From the NCBI GenBank assembly GCA_018401555.1, contig JAGYKP010000084.1, forward strand, positions 124,001 through 188,000: a stretch of DNA of 64,000 bases, in the 5' to 3' direction. Position 1 is the first letter of the stretch. Each line of letters starts with the position of its first letter. This document shows positions 49,581 to 62,144 of this stretch, in pieces. The notes under the pieces are model-generated. The model saw only the letters and a list, made by a program, of their open reading frames with translations. It searched no databases and was not told the DNA's origin. Source of the DNA: Halomonas sp. GTDB taxonomy: Bacteria > Pseudomonadota > Gammaproteobacteria > Pseudomonadales > Halomonadaceae. The translations under genes and the position numbers were made by a program.

Positions 49581-49598
49581 GACGCCCAGCCGGGCGTC
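49581..49598 (-). other. Stem-loop in the hslVU 5' leader
   Basis: GACGCCC (49581-49587) / GGGCGTC (49592-49598) with a 4-nt loop, between the predicted heat-shock start site and the hslV ATG. The E. coli hslVU (clpQY) mRNA has a leader stem-loop reported to stabilise it; this is a positional analogue. Confidence 0.5.
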
Positions 49599-49622
49599 GT
49601 GACGAATCTGTCTGGAGGGAGT

Positions 49623-49651
49623 AAGTGCGGGCGCGCCGCCCGGAATTCAAG
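49623..49651 (-). promoter_or_regulatory. Sigma32-like heat-shock promoter for hslVU
   Basis: On the minus strand CTTGAAT (49651-49645; consensus CTTGAAA) and CCCGCACTT (49631-49623; consensus CCCCATNT) are 13 bp apart. The -35 is very good, the -10 partial. hslVU is a heat-shock operon in E. coli. Confidence 0.5.
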
Positions 49652-49681
49652 CGGCCGCGCGGGTCGCTGTGGGAGGCGGGC

Positions 49682-50412
49682 TCAGTTGTTGAGCTGGATG
49701 AGCAGCGGCTCGATGCCCTGGGTGACCATCAGGTCCTGGGCCCGCGACAGCTCGCGGCGGTCATCGTAGGGTCCCACCTGGACGCGGTGCCAGGTCTCGC
49801 CGCCTCCCGCCTTCACCTCGCTGACCTGGGCCAGCAGGCCAAAGTCACGCAGCCGGCTCGCGCAGCTGCTGGGCATCGCCGGCCTCGCGGAAGGAGGCGG
49901 CCTGGAGCATGTAGCGCTGCCCCGAGGCGCTGGTGGCGGCCGCGGCCGGCTCACGGGAGGGCTCGCTGCTGGCCTGGCGGTCGCTGGCCAGGTTGGCGGC
50001 GATCACCTCGGCGATGGGGTCGTCGGCAGGCGCCGAATCGTCGGCCGCCGTCTCCTCCGCCGGCGGCGGCGGGTCGCCGTGGAGGCGGGCATCTCGCCGC
50101 CCGGGGCGATCACCTCGGATTCCGGCAGCAGGGTGTAGAACTCGAAGGTCGGCATCGGCGGCTCGCTGGGCTCGTCGCTGCCTCGGGCTCGGACTCGGCG
50201 GAGGCTGCGCGGCAGCACCGTGGCCAGCGGCGAGTCCTCGACCTGCCAGGGCGCCACGCCGTGCTGATGCTGGGAGAGCAGGAAGCCGGCCACCAGGCCG
50301 GCCAGGCCCCATACCCAGCCGGGCAGGCGCCATTCGCGGCGCGCCTTGCGGGCGGGTTGGCGGCGGCTGTTGGTGGCGCCGCGCTTTCTGGGGGCTGCTT
50401 GCGAGTCGCCAT
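49682..50412 (-). CDS. ftsN: SPOR-domain protein, FtsN-like (three frameshifts)
   Basis: Bitopic divisome protein expected to bind denuded septal murein through its SPOR domain. ATG 50412 gives MATRKQPP, then basic [20 protein letters not shown], a single membrane helix ([19 protein letters not shown]), a Pro/Glu-rich linker with [14 protein letters not shown], and the C-terminal SPOR domain ([38 protein letters not shown]). Errors: a C missing near 50390-50394, a C missing near 50071-50075, and an extra base near 49853-49855. The FEFYTLLPE motif and position between argS and hslV are typical of FtsN in this group. Confidence 0.88.
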
Positions 50413-50415
50413 GGC

Positions 50416-52101
50416 TTACATTTCCTCCGGGGCGCCGACTCCCATCAGCTCCAGGCCGTTGCGCAGCACCTGGCGCGTGGCCAGGCCCAGCGCCAGGCGG
50501 GCGTTGCGCAGGTCGTCGTCCTCGACCATCACCTTCACCGCGTTGTAGCAGGTGTGGAAGTCGGCGGCCAGGTCGAGCAGGTACTGGGCGATCTGCTGGG
50601 GCTCGCGGGCGGCCGCGGCGTGCTCCACGGCCTCGGGGAAGCGCGCCAGGCGGTTCAGCAGCGCCTTCTCCTGGTCCTCCTCCAGGCGCCCCAGGCTGGC
50701 CATGGCCAGGCCGTGATCGAAGGGCTGGCCGTCGCTGCGGGCCCGCCGCTCGACGCTGCACACCCGGGCATGGGCGTATTGCACGTAGTAGACCGGGTTG
50801 TCGTTGGACTGCGAGCGCGCCAGGTCGATGTCGAAGGTGAGCTGGGAATCTGCCCGACGCGCGGCCAGGAAGAAGCGCGTGGCGTCGCGGCCCACCTCGT
50901 CGATCAGGTCGCGCACGGTGACGTAGCTGCCGGCGCGCTTGGAGAGCTTCACCTCGACCCCGGAGCGAGTGACCATCACCATCTGGTGCAGCACGTAGTC
51001 GGGCCAGCCCTTCGGAATGCCCGCCTCCAGGGCCTGCAGGCCGGCGCGCACCCGGGTCACGGTGGAGTGGTGGTCGGCGCCCTGCTCGTTGATTACCGTG
51101 GTGAAGCCGCGCTGCCACTTGTCGAGGTGGTAGGCGACGTCGGGCAGGAAGTAGGTGTACTGCCCATCGGACTTGCGCATCACCCGGTCCTTGTCGTCAC
51201 CGAAGTCGGTGGTGCGCAGCCACAGGGCGCCGTCCTGTTCATAGGTGTGGCCCTTCTCGATCAGGCGCTCGACGGTCGCCTCCACCTTGCCGTCGCGGTA
51301 GAGCGAGGACTCCAGGAAATAGACGTCGAACTGCACGCCGAAGGCCTTGAGGTCGAGGTCCTGCTCGCGGCGCAGGTAGGCCACGGCGAACTCCTGGATC
51401 GCCGCCAGGTCGTCCGGGTCACCGCTGGCGGTGACATGGCGGTCGTCGGCATGGACGGTCTCGCCGTCGAGGTAGGCGTTGGCCACGTCGATGATGTAGC
51501 CGCCGCGATAGCCATCCGCCGGCCAGCCGTCGTCCTCGGGGTCGAGCCCCTTGGCCCGGGCCTGCACCGAGAGCGCCAGGTTGCTGATCTGGGCGCCGGC
51601 ATCGTTGTAGTAGAACTCGCGGGTCACGTCGTAGCCGGTGGCCTCGAGCAGGCGGCACAGGCAGTCGCCGATGGCCGCGCCGCGGCCGTGGCCGACGTGC
51701 AGCGGGCCGGTGGGGTTGGCGGAGACGAACTCCACCTGCACCTTGTGGCCCTGGCCGGTGAGGCTGCGCCCGAAGGCGTCTCCGGCGTCGAGCACCTGAC
51801 GGACCACCTGGGCGGCGGCGTCGGTGGCGGCGAAGAAGTTGACGAAGCCGGGGCCGGCGATCTCCACCTTCTGTACCGCCTCGCTCTCGGGCAGCGCGCC
51901 GATCAGCGCCTCGGCCAGCTCGCGGGGCTTGCGGCCGGCCGGTTTGGCCAGCATCAGCGCCAGGTTGGTGGCGTAGTCGCCGTGGGCCTTGTCCCTGGTC
52001 GGGTCGACTTTGATGGTCGGGGCGAGGTCGGCGGGCAGCACGCCCTGCTGCCGGAGGGAGTCGAGGGCGTCCTCGAGCAGCGCAACGATGGTCTCTTTCA
52101 T
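50416..52101 (-). CDS. argS: Arginyl-tRNA synthetase
   Basis: A 561-residue class I synthetase. N-terminal additional domain ([20 protein letters not shown]), HIGH motif as HVGHGRG in [23 protein letters not shown]-like [19 protein letters not shown], and a C-terminal anticodon-binding DALR domain ([20 protein letters not shown]). ATG 52101 matches the family start. It ends 4 nt before the ftsN start. The frame is intact over 1.7 kb. Confidence 0.97.
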   Translation of the reverse strand: MKETIVALLEDALDSLRQQGVLPADLAPTIKVDPTRDKAHGDYATNLALMLAKPAGRKPRELAEALIGALPESEAVQKVEIAGPGFVNFFAATDAAAQVVRQVLDAGDAFGRSLTGQGHKVQVEFVSANPTGPLHVGHGRGAAIGDCLCRLLEATGYDVTREFYYNDAGAQISNLALSVQARAKGLDPEDDGWPADGYRGGYIIDVANAYLDGETVHADDRHVTASGDPDDLAAIQEFAVAYLRREQDLDLKAFGVQFDVYFLESSLYRDGKVEATVERLIEKGHTYEQDGALWLRTTDFGDDKDRVMRKSDGQYTYFLPDVAYHLDKWQRGFTTVINEQGADHHSTVTRVRAGLQALEAGIPKGWPDYVLHQMVMVTRSGVEVKLSKRAGSYVTVRDLIDEVGRDATRFFLAARRADSQLTFDIDLARSQSNDNPVYYVQYAHARVCSVERRARSDGQPFDHGLAMASLGRLEEDQEKALLNRLARFPEAVEHAAAAREPQQIAQYLLDLAADFHTCYNAVKVMVEDDDLRNARLALGLATRQVLRNGLELMGVGAPEEM

Positions 52102-52251
52102 GGGGCGTCGGATGTCCTGTGGCGTCGGGGTGAGCGGCCGATGAACCGGCGGTGAAGAGGCGCTCGGCCCGGCGTGGGCATGGAAACGGAGCCCTGAGCG
52201 GGCATGGCCGGCCATTATCGGCAATTGTGGGGCGGCTTTAAAGGGCGGGGG

Positions 52252-54485
<2,234 letters not shown>

Positions 54486-54514
54486 TTGGCCTCCGGCAGT
54501 GGCTCTGGTAGAAT
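54486..54514 (+). promoter_or_regulatory. Sigma70-type promoter for rpmE
   Basis: TTGGCC (54486-54491), a 17-bp spacer and TAGAAT (54509-54514), with TGG before the -10 (extended -10). It abuts the priA start codon on the other strand. Confidence 0.6.
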
Positions 54515-54671
54515 GCTGCGCTCCCCGGCGCCAGGTCGGCGTTTCGGGGTGTTCCGGTGAGTTCCCAAGCTTGCTCGGCAACCGCTAGACAGGTGCCGGC
54601 AACCGATAGACAACCGTATGCGGTGCCTGGCAACAGATCAGGTGGCGGCATACAGCGCAACGAGGCTCAAG

Positions 54672-54884
54672 ATGAAACAAGGTATCCACCCCGAATACAA
54701 GACGATCAACGCCACCTGCTCCTGCGGTGCCACTTTCGAGGTTGGCTCCACCGCCGGCCGCGATCTGGAGCTCGACGTCTGCTCCCAGTGCCACCCCTTC
54801 TATACCGGCAAGCAGAAGCAGGCGACCACCGGTGGTCGCGTCGAGCGCTTCAACAAGCGCTTCGGCGCCGCGCTCAAGCGCTGA
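54672..54884 (+). CDS. rpmE: 50S ribosomal protein L31, zinc-binding form
   Basis: A 70-residue L31. It begins [20 protein letters not shown] and retains all four zinc cysteines (Cys16, Cys18, Cys37, Cys40; CSCG and [10 protein letters not shown]), so this is the C+ type that is replaced by a C- paralogue under zinc limitation. ATG 54672 gives the family N-terminus. A strong terminator follows 30 nt after the stop. Confidence 0.97.
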   Translation: MKQGIHPEYKTINATCSCGATFEVGSTAGRDLELDVCSQCHPFYTGKQKQATTGGRVERFNKRFGAALKR

Positions 54885-54913
54885 TAGCGTTGCGGCACTA
54901 CGCCGTGCGTGCC

Positions 54914-54940
54914 AAGAACCCGCCCCCTGGGCGGGTTCTT
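54914..54940 (+). terminator. rpmE intrinsic terminator
   Basis: AAGAACCCGCC (54914-54924) and GGCGGGTTCTT (54930-54940) form a perfect 11-bp stem with a 5-nt loop; the 3' arm itself ends in T-rich TTCTT. Confidence 0.8.
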
Positions 54941-55008
54941 GCGTATATGGCCGGAATAATGTCGACAATGGCGTCCAATGAGCGCCAGTCGGCCATCACG
55001 CATGGTGC

Positions 55009-55037
55009 TGTAAAGATATGGAAACTTTTTCTATACT
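55009..55037 (+). promoter_or_regulatory. Promoter for the malic enzyme gene
   Basis: TGTAAA (55009-55014), a 17-bp spacer and TATACT (55032-55037) in a locally AT-rich stretch, 34 bp upstream of the ATG. Confidence 0.5.
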
Positions 55038-55070
55038 CTGGATCACGACTCTACCCAAGCGGACACAAGC

Positions 55071-56339
<1,269 letters not shown>

Positions 56340-56373
56340 CGCCAGCGCAAGCAGGCTGGATAGAGCGAGATGG

Positions 56374-56409
56374 AACGAGATCGGGGCCCAGCTGGGCCCC
56401 GATCTCGTT
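56374..56409. terminator. Strong bidirectional terminator (malic enzyme / mrcA)
   Basis: A 36-nt perfect palindrome: 16-bp stem (AACGAGATCGGGGCCC) with an AGCT centre at 56390-56393. It lies between two convergent genes and should terminate both. Flanking T-runs are short. Confidence 0.75.
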
Positions 56410-56437
56410 GTGGTAATGCCTCCTGGCGGATCGCCGC

Positions 56438-58953
56438 CTAGAAGATCGCCTCGTAGGCCCCCGTTCCCTGGGAGCCGCTTTGCTGTTCCACCTCGCGCTC
56501 CACGCGGCGCGGCTGGGAGCCGGGCAGGTGGTCGGGGTGGAAGATCTCGCTGATCCCGCCGCTCGTCAGGCGCCTGCCGGTATCGGGGTCGATCTGGGCG
56601 GTGACCAGCTCGGCCGGCGGTTCGGGCATCGCCGGGGGCTGTCCCTCCAGGGCCTCGCCCATGAAGGTCATCCAGACTGGCAGGGCGGCGCTGGCGCCGT
56701 ACTCGGCGGTGGTGGTGTTGTCATCCTTGCCCAGCCAGACCGTGGCCACCAGGTTGCTGTTGAAGCCGGCGAACCAGGTGTCGCGCTGGCCGTTGGTGGT
56801 ACCGGTCTTGCCGACGATATCCTCGCGGCCCAGCTCCAGGGCACGGCGCCCGGTGCCGTTCTCGATCACGTCGCGCAGCATGTCGCGCAGGATATAGAGG
56901 TTGATGGGGTCCACCACCCGGGCGGCGACCGGATAGCTCCTGTCATCGATGGTGACCTGTTCCTGCCCCGGGGGGCAGTCGCGACAGGCGACGGCGGGGT
57001 TGGCCTCTTCCACAGTCGTCTCGCCCTTGGCGACACGCTCGACGAACCAGGGGGTGACCTTGAAGCCGCCGTTGGCCAGCACCGCGTAGGCGTTGGTCAT
57101 CTCCAGGGGTGTCAGGTCGGCGCTGCCCAGGCCGAGGGAGAGGCCGTGGGGCAGCCGCGAGGGCTCGAAGCCGAAGCCCTCGAGGAAGTTGATGGTCTCG
57201 TTCAGCCCCACCTCGCGAAGCACACGGATGGTGACCAGGTTGCGCGAGCGGGCCAGAGCATTGCGCAGGCGCATGGGACCCAGGAAGTCGCCGCTGGCGT
57301 TGACCGGGCGCCACAGCTCGTTGCTGCCGTCGTTGATCACCACCGGGGCATCGTTGACCACGCTGGCGGCATTCATCGTGCCGCTCTCGAGCGCCGCCAG
57401 ATAGATGAAGGGCTTGAAGATCGAGCCCGACTGACGCTGCGCCTGCACGGCGCGATTGAACTTGCTGGCGTTGAAGTCGAAGCCGCCCTGCAGGGCGAGG
57501 ATGGCACCAGTCTCGGGGTGCATCACCACCAGCGAGCCCTCGGCGTCGGGGCGCTGGGCCAGGCGCAGGCTGCCGTCCTCGCGCTCCATCACGCGTACCA
57601 GATCGCCGCGGCCGGCGATCTCGGCCGCCGAGCCGGGCTCCGGGCCGCGGTACTGGGCGTTGCGGTATTCGCGGGCCCAGGACAGGCCGTCCCATTCGAT
57701 AGTGCGCAGCTCGCCGTCGCGCAGCAGCACGCGCATCTGGCGACCCTCGCTCGCCACCACGATGGCCGGGTGGAGCAGGCCGTAGCGCGGGGTGCGCTCC
57801 AGCACCTGCACCCAGTTGCTGACGTCGCCGTCGATGCCCTCGACGCGGGTCTCGCTGCGCTCGGCGGCGCGCCGGGCGGTCTCCAGCACCTCGGGGGATT
57901 CGTCGAGTTCCTCCTCGAGGCCGCTGCGCTCGGTGCGATCCTGTGCCTCGGCCAGGCTCTGCGGCAGCTCCTGTTCCTCCGGGCCACGCCAGCCGTGGCG
58001 GGTGTCGTAGTCGATCAGGCCACGGGCCGGGGCACGACGCGCCATCGGCTGGAGCTCGCTGTCCAGGGTGGTGGTGATGTTGTAGCCGCCGGTATAGGCC
58101 TCGCTGTCGCCGAAACGGTCCACGGCATACTGGCGGGCCATCTCGGCGACATAGTCGGCATCCACCTCGGCCTGGGCCACGTGGCGCTCGGCGGTGATCG
58201 GTGCCTGCACGGCCTCGTCGTAGGTGGCCTGGTCGATATGCCCCAGCTCGCGCATGCGGAACAGGATCCAGTTGCGGCGGATCAGTGCGCGCTCCGGGTT
58301 GGTCAGCGGATTGAAGCTGGAGGGCGCCTTGGGCAGGCCGGCGATCATCGCCTTCTCGGCCAGGGTCAGCTCATCCAGCGGGCGGTCGTAGTAGATCTCG
58401 GCGGCGGCGGCGATGCCGTAGGCGCGGTGGCCTAGGAAGATCTTGTTGACGTAGAGCTCGAGGATCTCCTCCTTGCTGAGCACCTGTTCCATCTGCAGGG
58501 CCAGCAGGATCTCGCGAATCTTGCGGGTAAAGGTGCGGTCCAGGGTCAGCAGGTAGTTGCGCGCCACCTGCATGGTAATGGTGGAGCCGCCGGACTGGAT
58601 CTCGCCGCCGCTGGCGACCAGCTCGCCGGCCGCGCGGATCAGCCCCATGGGGTCGACGCCGCGATGTTCAAAGAATCTGTCGTCCTCGGCGGCCAGCAGC
58701 GCCTGGATGAACTCCTCGGGGATCTCGGCATGATCGATCGGCAGGCGACGCTCCTCGCCGTACTCTCCGATCAGCTTGCCATCCCGGGTATAGATGCGTA
58801 GCGGTGAGTGCAGCTCGAAGTCCTGGAGCTGGCGCACGTCGGGCAGCCCGGGGCGAAATAGAGGGCGGCGCCCACCACGCCTAGCCCGGCCGCGGCAATC
58901 AGCGAAACGGTGAGCCAGGCCAGGGAGAAGAGCAGGGTTCTGATAAACGTCAT
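56438..58953 (-). CDS. mrcA: Penicillin-binding protein 1A (one frameshift)
   Basis: Bifunctional class A PBP. ATG 58953 gives MTFIRTLLFSLAWLTVSLIA, the membrane anchor. The glycosyltransferase domain has ALLAAEDDRFFEHRGVD, GGSTITMQVARNYLL and KIREILLALQMEQ; an OB-like insertion follows; the transpeptidase domain has the SxxK Ser in SGSIFKPFIYLAAL, SRN in ARSRNLVTIR, and KTG in IVGKTGTTNGQRDTWFAG. A C is missing near 58845-58848 (APGLPDVRQLQDFELHSPLR restored), so residues after about 36 are in another frame. It is divergent from pilM, a classic arrangement in Pseudomonas. Confidence 0.95.
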
Positions 58954-59213
58954 GAAGTGGCGGTGTCCATGCAGGGAACTGGAGCGGTTGTGAAGCGATG
59001 ACGAGAGATCCGGTTGCGCGGCCATTATAGGAACCCCGGGCGGGGGTCACCAGCGTTGAGAGTGCAAGCCCAAGGTTTACCGTGTGACCAATGGCAAGAT
59101 CATGTAACCTCATGCTACAGGATGGGAACAACAATCGAGACCTGCCGATATCCGTAAGGCGGGCACCACGACAAGGCGGGCAAGCCGCAAGACTCAGCAG
59201 GGGCAGGACCGAG
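58954..59213. other. Divergent mrcA/pilM intergenic region
   Basis: 260 nt with no supported gene. It must contain the mrcA and pilM promoters, but I found no confident -35/-10 pair on either strand. The frame of pilM is open back to 59091 without homology. Confidence 0.4.
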
Positions 59214-60275
59214 ATGCGATTGATGGCATCCAGCAAGGGACTGATCGGCGTCGACATCACCTCGGCTACGGTCAAGCTCGTGGAACTTCGGCGAGCTGGC
59301 GCCACTTATCAGGTGGAAAGCTATGCCGTCAGGCCGTTGCGCGAAGGCGCGGTGGTCGAACGGCGCATCCAGGACATGGGCGAGGTGGTAGACGCCCTGA
59401 CCCGAGCCGTTCAGCAGGCCAAGCCGCACACCCGCCAGGTGGTGGTATCGGTGCCCGCCAGCGCGGCGATCACCAAGACCCTCACGCTACCGGCGTCGCT
59501 CAGCGACGATGAGATCGAATCGCGCATCCAGCTCGACTCAGACAAGCACATTCCGTTTCCGTTCAGTGAGGTCGCCTTCGACTTCCAGCGCCTGGGGCTC
59601 AACGCCCGCTACGCCGACCAGCAGGACGTGCTGCTGGTGGCCTGCCGGCAGCAGGACGTCAGCCAGCTTACCGATGCCGTGATGCAGTCCGGCCTGACGC
59701 CTGCGGCAGTGGATGTCGAGACCTTCGCCATGGAGCGTGCCTTCACCGAGGTGCGCCACCAGCTGCCGGCGCTCAGCGGCGAGGAGGACTGTGTGGCGCT
59801 GGTGGATATCGGGGCGACCATGAACACCTTCCACGTGCTGCGCCAGGGCCGTGTGGTCTACAGCCGCGATACCGTGTTCGGCGGCCGCCAGCTCACCGAA
59901 GAGATACGCAATCGCTACGGCCTGAGCTACGACGAGGCGGGCCTGGCCAAGAAGCGTGGCGGCCTGCCGGATGACTACCAGCGCAGCGTCCTCGACCCCT
60001 TCCTCGATACCCTGGTCCAGCAGGTGGGGCGCTCATTGCAGCTCTACTACACCGCCGGACGCAAGCAGGAGGTGCGTCACATGGTGCTGGCCGGTGGCTC
60101 CAGCGTGCTCCCCGGCCTGGCCGAGCGGCTGGCCCAGGAGAGCGGCCTGGAGGTCTCCATCGCCAACCCCCTGGCGCGCATGAAGGTCAACAACCGTATC
60201 GACGTGCAGACCCTCTCCGGCGACGCGCCGGCGATGCTCACGGCCTGCGGACTGGCAATGAGGGCGCGCCCATGA
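59214..60275 (+). CDS. pilM: Type IV pilus assembly protein PilM
   Basis: Cytoplasmic actin/FtsA-like ATPase that binds the N-terminal tail of PilN and connects the pilus motor. ATG 59214 (MRLMASSKGLIGVDITSATV) after AGGA, or ATG 59223. Motifs: LIGVDITSATVKLVELRR, LPASLSDDEIESRIQLDSDK, VALVDIGATMNTFHVL (phosphate loop) and MVLAGGSSVLPGLAERLAQE. 353 residues. Its end overlaps pilN by 4 nt; pilM to pilP are all joined by ATGA-type overlaps, so they form one operon. Confidence 0.95.
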   Translation: MRLMASSKGLIGVDITSATVKLVELRRAGATYQVESYAVRPLREGAVVERRIQDMGEVVDALTRAVQQAKPHTRQVVVSVPASAAITKTLTLPASLSDDEIESRIQLDSDKHIPFPFSEVAFDFQRLGLNARYADQQDVLLVACRQQDVSQLTDAVMQSGLTPAAVDVETFAMERAFTEVRHQLPALSGEEDCVALVDIGATMNTFHVLRQGRVVYSRDTVFGGRQLTEEIRNRYGLSYDEAGLAKKRGGLPDDYQRSVLDPFLDTLVQQVGRSLQLYYTAGRKQEVRHMVLAGGSSVLPGLAERLAQESGLEVSIANPLARMKVNNRIDVQTLSGDAPAMLTACGLAMRARP

Positions 60276-60859
60276 CCATCGAGATCAACCTCCTGCCCTG
60301 GCGAGAGGAGCAGCGTGCCCGGCGCAGCAAGCGTTTCTACGTGACCCTGGGGCTGGCGGCCCTGCTGGGCCTCGGCGGTGGCTACGGCATGACCTGGTAC
60401 TACGAGCAGGAGGCCGAGGCCCAGCGCCAGCGCAACGCCCATATCGAGGCCCAGAGTCGCCAGCTCGACTCCGCCATTCGCGAGATCAGCGAGCTCGAAC
60501 AGATCCGCGCGCAGATGCTCGAGCAGGTGCGGGTCTTTACCGAGCTGCAGAATGGTCGCACCCAGACGGTACACGTGATGAGCGACCTCACCACCAGCCT
60601 CGAAGAGGGAGTGCACTACACCCAGCTCAACCGGCAGGGCGACAGCCTGCGCCTCTCCGGCCGGGCCGAGGATAACGGCCAGGTCTCCGACCAGCTGCGT
60701 CGCCTGGCGGCAGCGGCCTCCTTTACCGAGCCGGTGCTCTCCGAGGTGGAAACCGAGGGAGGTGGGGAGCGCAGAAGCTTCAGCCTCAGCATGAGCCAGC
60801 GCATGCCCGAAGCGCCCACGCAGGCACCGCAAGGCGAGGCCGAGGAGGAGGGATCATGA
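60272..60859 (+). CDS. pilN: Type IV pilus assembly protein PilN
   Basis: A 195-residue bitopic inner-membrane protein of the alignment complex. The cytoplasmic N-terminus MTIEINLLPWREEQRARRSK holds the INLLPWR motif that docks on PilM; one membrane helix follows (residues about 22-42), then a coiled coil and a periplasmic ferredoxin-like domain (QTVHVMSDLTTSLEEGVHYT). Confidence 0.94.
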   Translation: MTIEINLLPWREEQRARRSKRFYVTLGLAALLGLGGGYGMTWYYEQEAEAQRQRNAHIEAQSRQLDSAIREISELEQIRAQMLEQVRVFTELQNGRTQTVHVMSDLTTSLEEGVHYTQLNRQGDSLRLSGRAEDNGQVSDQLRRLAAAASFTEPVLSEVETEGGGERRSFSLSMSQRMPEAPTQAPQGEAEEEGS

Positions 60860-61479
60860 GTCTCAATGCCGAGATGCGTCGCCTGCGCGAGCTGGACTGG
60901 CGCGAACTGGATATCAAGGAGGCCGGGGTCTGGCCCTGGTCGCTGCAGCTGCTGCTCTGCCTGGTGCTGCTGGGCGTGACCTTCTTCGCCATGCACTGGT
61001 ACCTGGCCGGCCCCGCCAAGGAGCAGCTCGAGCAGGTCAGGGCCGAAGAGCCACAGCTGATTCGTGACTACCGCAGCAAGGCGGCCCAGGCCGCCAACCT
61101 GGAGGCGATGCGTGAGCAGATGGACGTCCTCGAGGCGCGCATGGACACCCTGCGCGAGATGCTGCCCAGCGGTGCCGAGGTTCCGGCGCTGATCGACAAC
61201 ATCACCGAGACCGCCCTCGACAACCAGCTGGCCATCGATTATATCCGCCTGCGCGGTACCGCGGCGCGAGAGCACTACGTCGAGCAGCCCTTCGACATCC
61301 AGGTGCGTGGCGACTATCACCGTATTGCCGCCTTCCTGGCGGGGGTAGCCGGCCTGCCCCGCATCGTCACCCTGCATGACATGACCCTGGCGCCGGAAGG
61401 CGGGGATGGTCAGAACCTGCGCCTCTCCATGCTGGCGCGCACTTACAGCTACCGCCAGAGCGGGGAGGGTGGCTCATGA
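60856..61479 (+). CDS. pilO: Type IV pilus assembly protein PilO
   Basis: A 207-residue bitopic partner of PilN. MSLNAEMRRLRELDWRELDI is followed by a membrane helix (WPWSLQLLLCLVLLGVTFFA, about residues 26-45), a coiled coil (LEAMREQMDVLEARMDTLRE) and a periplasmic domain with QPFDIQVRGDYHRIAAFLA. Overlaps with both pilN and pilP. Confidence 0.94.
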   Translation: MSLNAEMRRLRELDWRELDIKEAGVWPWSLQLLLCLVLLGVTFFAMHWYLAGPAKEQLEQVRAEEPQLIRDYRSKAAQAANLEAMREQMDVLEARMDTLREMLPSGAEVPALIDNITETALDNQLAIDYIRLRGTAAREHYVEQPFDIQVRGDYHRIAAFLAGVAGLPRIVTLHDMTLAPEGGDGQNLRLSMLARTYSYRQSGEGGS

Positions 61480-62012
61480 TGGCCTGGCAGAAATCGCTCC
61501 TCGTCGTGGCAGGACTGGCAGTGATCGCCGGCTGTGCCGACCCGCAGCTGGCCAGCCTCGATCGCGACCTGGCCGATATCCGCAGCAATCCCGGCCCGAC
61601 GCCCAATGTCGAGCTGCCGGAGATACCCGATTACGCACCGGTGCCCTACGATGAGGCCGACCTGCGCAGCCCCTTCGTGCCGCGCCTGCCCGAGGCGGAG
61701 CAGCAGGCCCAGGGCTCCGCGGAGCTGGCGCCCGACCTGACCCGCCCGCGGGAGACGCTGGAGGCCTACAAGCTCAGCGAGCTGCGGCTGGTGGGCACCC
61801 TCACTCAGAGTGGCCAACCCTCGGCGCTGGTACGCGCGCCGGACGGCCAGGTCCATCGGCTGCGGGTCGGCAACCATATGGGTAGCGACTTCGGCCGTAT
61901 CGTCAGTATCACCTCGTCAACGGTGCAGCTGATCGAGGTAGTGCCGACCGGGCGCGGCGGCTGGATCGAGCGCACCACGCGCCTCGAGCTCAATGGCCAG
62001 GGTGACGCCTGA
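61476..62012 (+). CDS. pilP: Type IV pilus lipoprotein PilP
   Basis: A 178-residue lipoprotein with a signal peptide and lipobox VIAGC (Cys20). A disordered Pro/Glu-rich linker (EIPDYAPVPYDEADLRSPFV) precedes the beta-sandwich domain (LSELRLVGTLTQSGQPSALV, VHRLRVGNHMGSDFGRI) that contacts the PilQ secretin. It is the last of the coupled pilMNOP genes; 132 nt separate it from pilQ. Confidence 0.93.
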   Translation: MMAWQKSLLVVAGLAVIAGCADPQLASLDRDLADIRSNPGPTPNVELPEIPDYAPVPYDEADLRSPFVPRLPEAEQQAQGSAELAPDLTRPRETLEAYKLSELRLVGTLTQSGQPSALVRAPDGQVHRLRVGNHMGSDFGRIVSITSSTVQLIEVVPTGRGGWIERTTRLELNGQGDA

Positions 62013-62047
62013 TACACCGCCGGCCGAATCGGAAACGACCAGCGGCC

Positions 62048-62092
62048 AGCGGCCGAGTGAATAAGCAAACAAGCGAATAAGCGAACAGCACA
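62048..62092 (+). repeat. Short direct repeats in the pilP-pilQ spacer
   Basis: The spacer contains AGCGGCC twice (62042-62055 area) followed by GAATAAGCAAACAAGCGAATAAGCGAAC, in which AAGCRAA(T/C) recurs. An inverted pair GCCGTTCCCGGGGAGCGGC lies just after it, near 62103-62122, upstream of the pilQ ribosome site. No function is evident. Confidence 0.45.
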
Positions 62093-62144
62093 GCAAGCCT
62101 ACCGCCGTTCCCGGGGAGCGGCGTCAAGCGGGGGGAAGGGAACC

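Noticed and set aside
54486..54671. Zur box in the rpmE promoter region
   Set aside because: The retained zinc cysteines raised the idea, but I see no convincing GTTATA-type palindrome.
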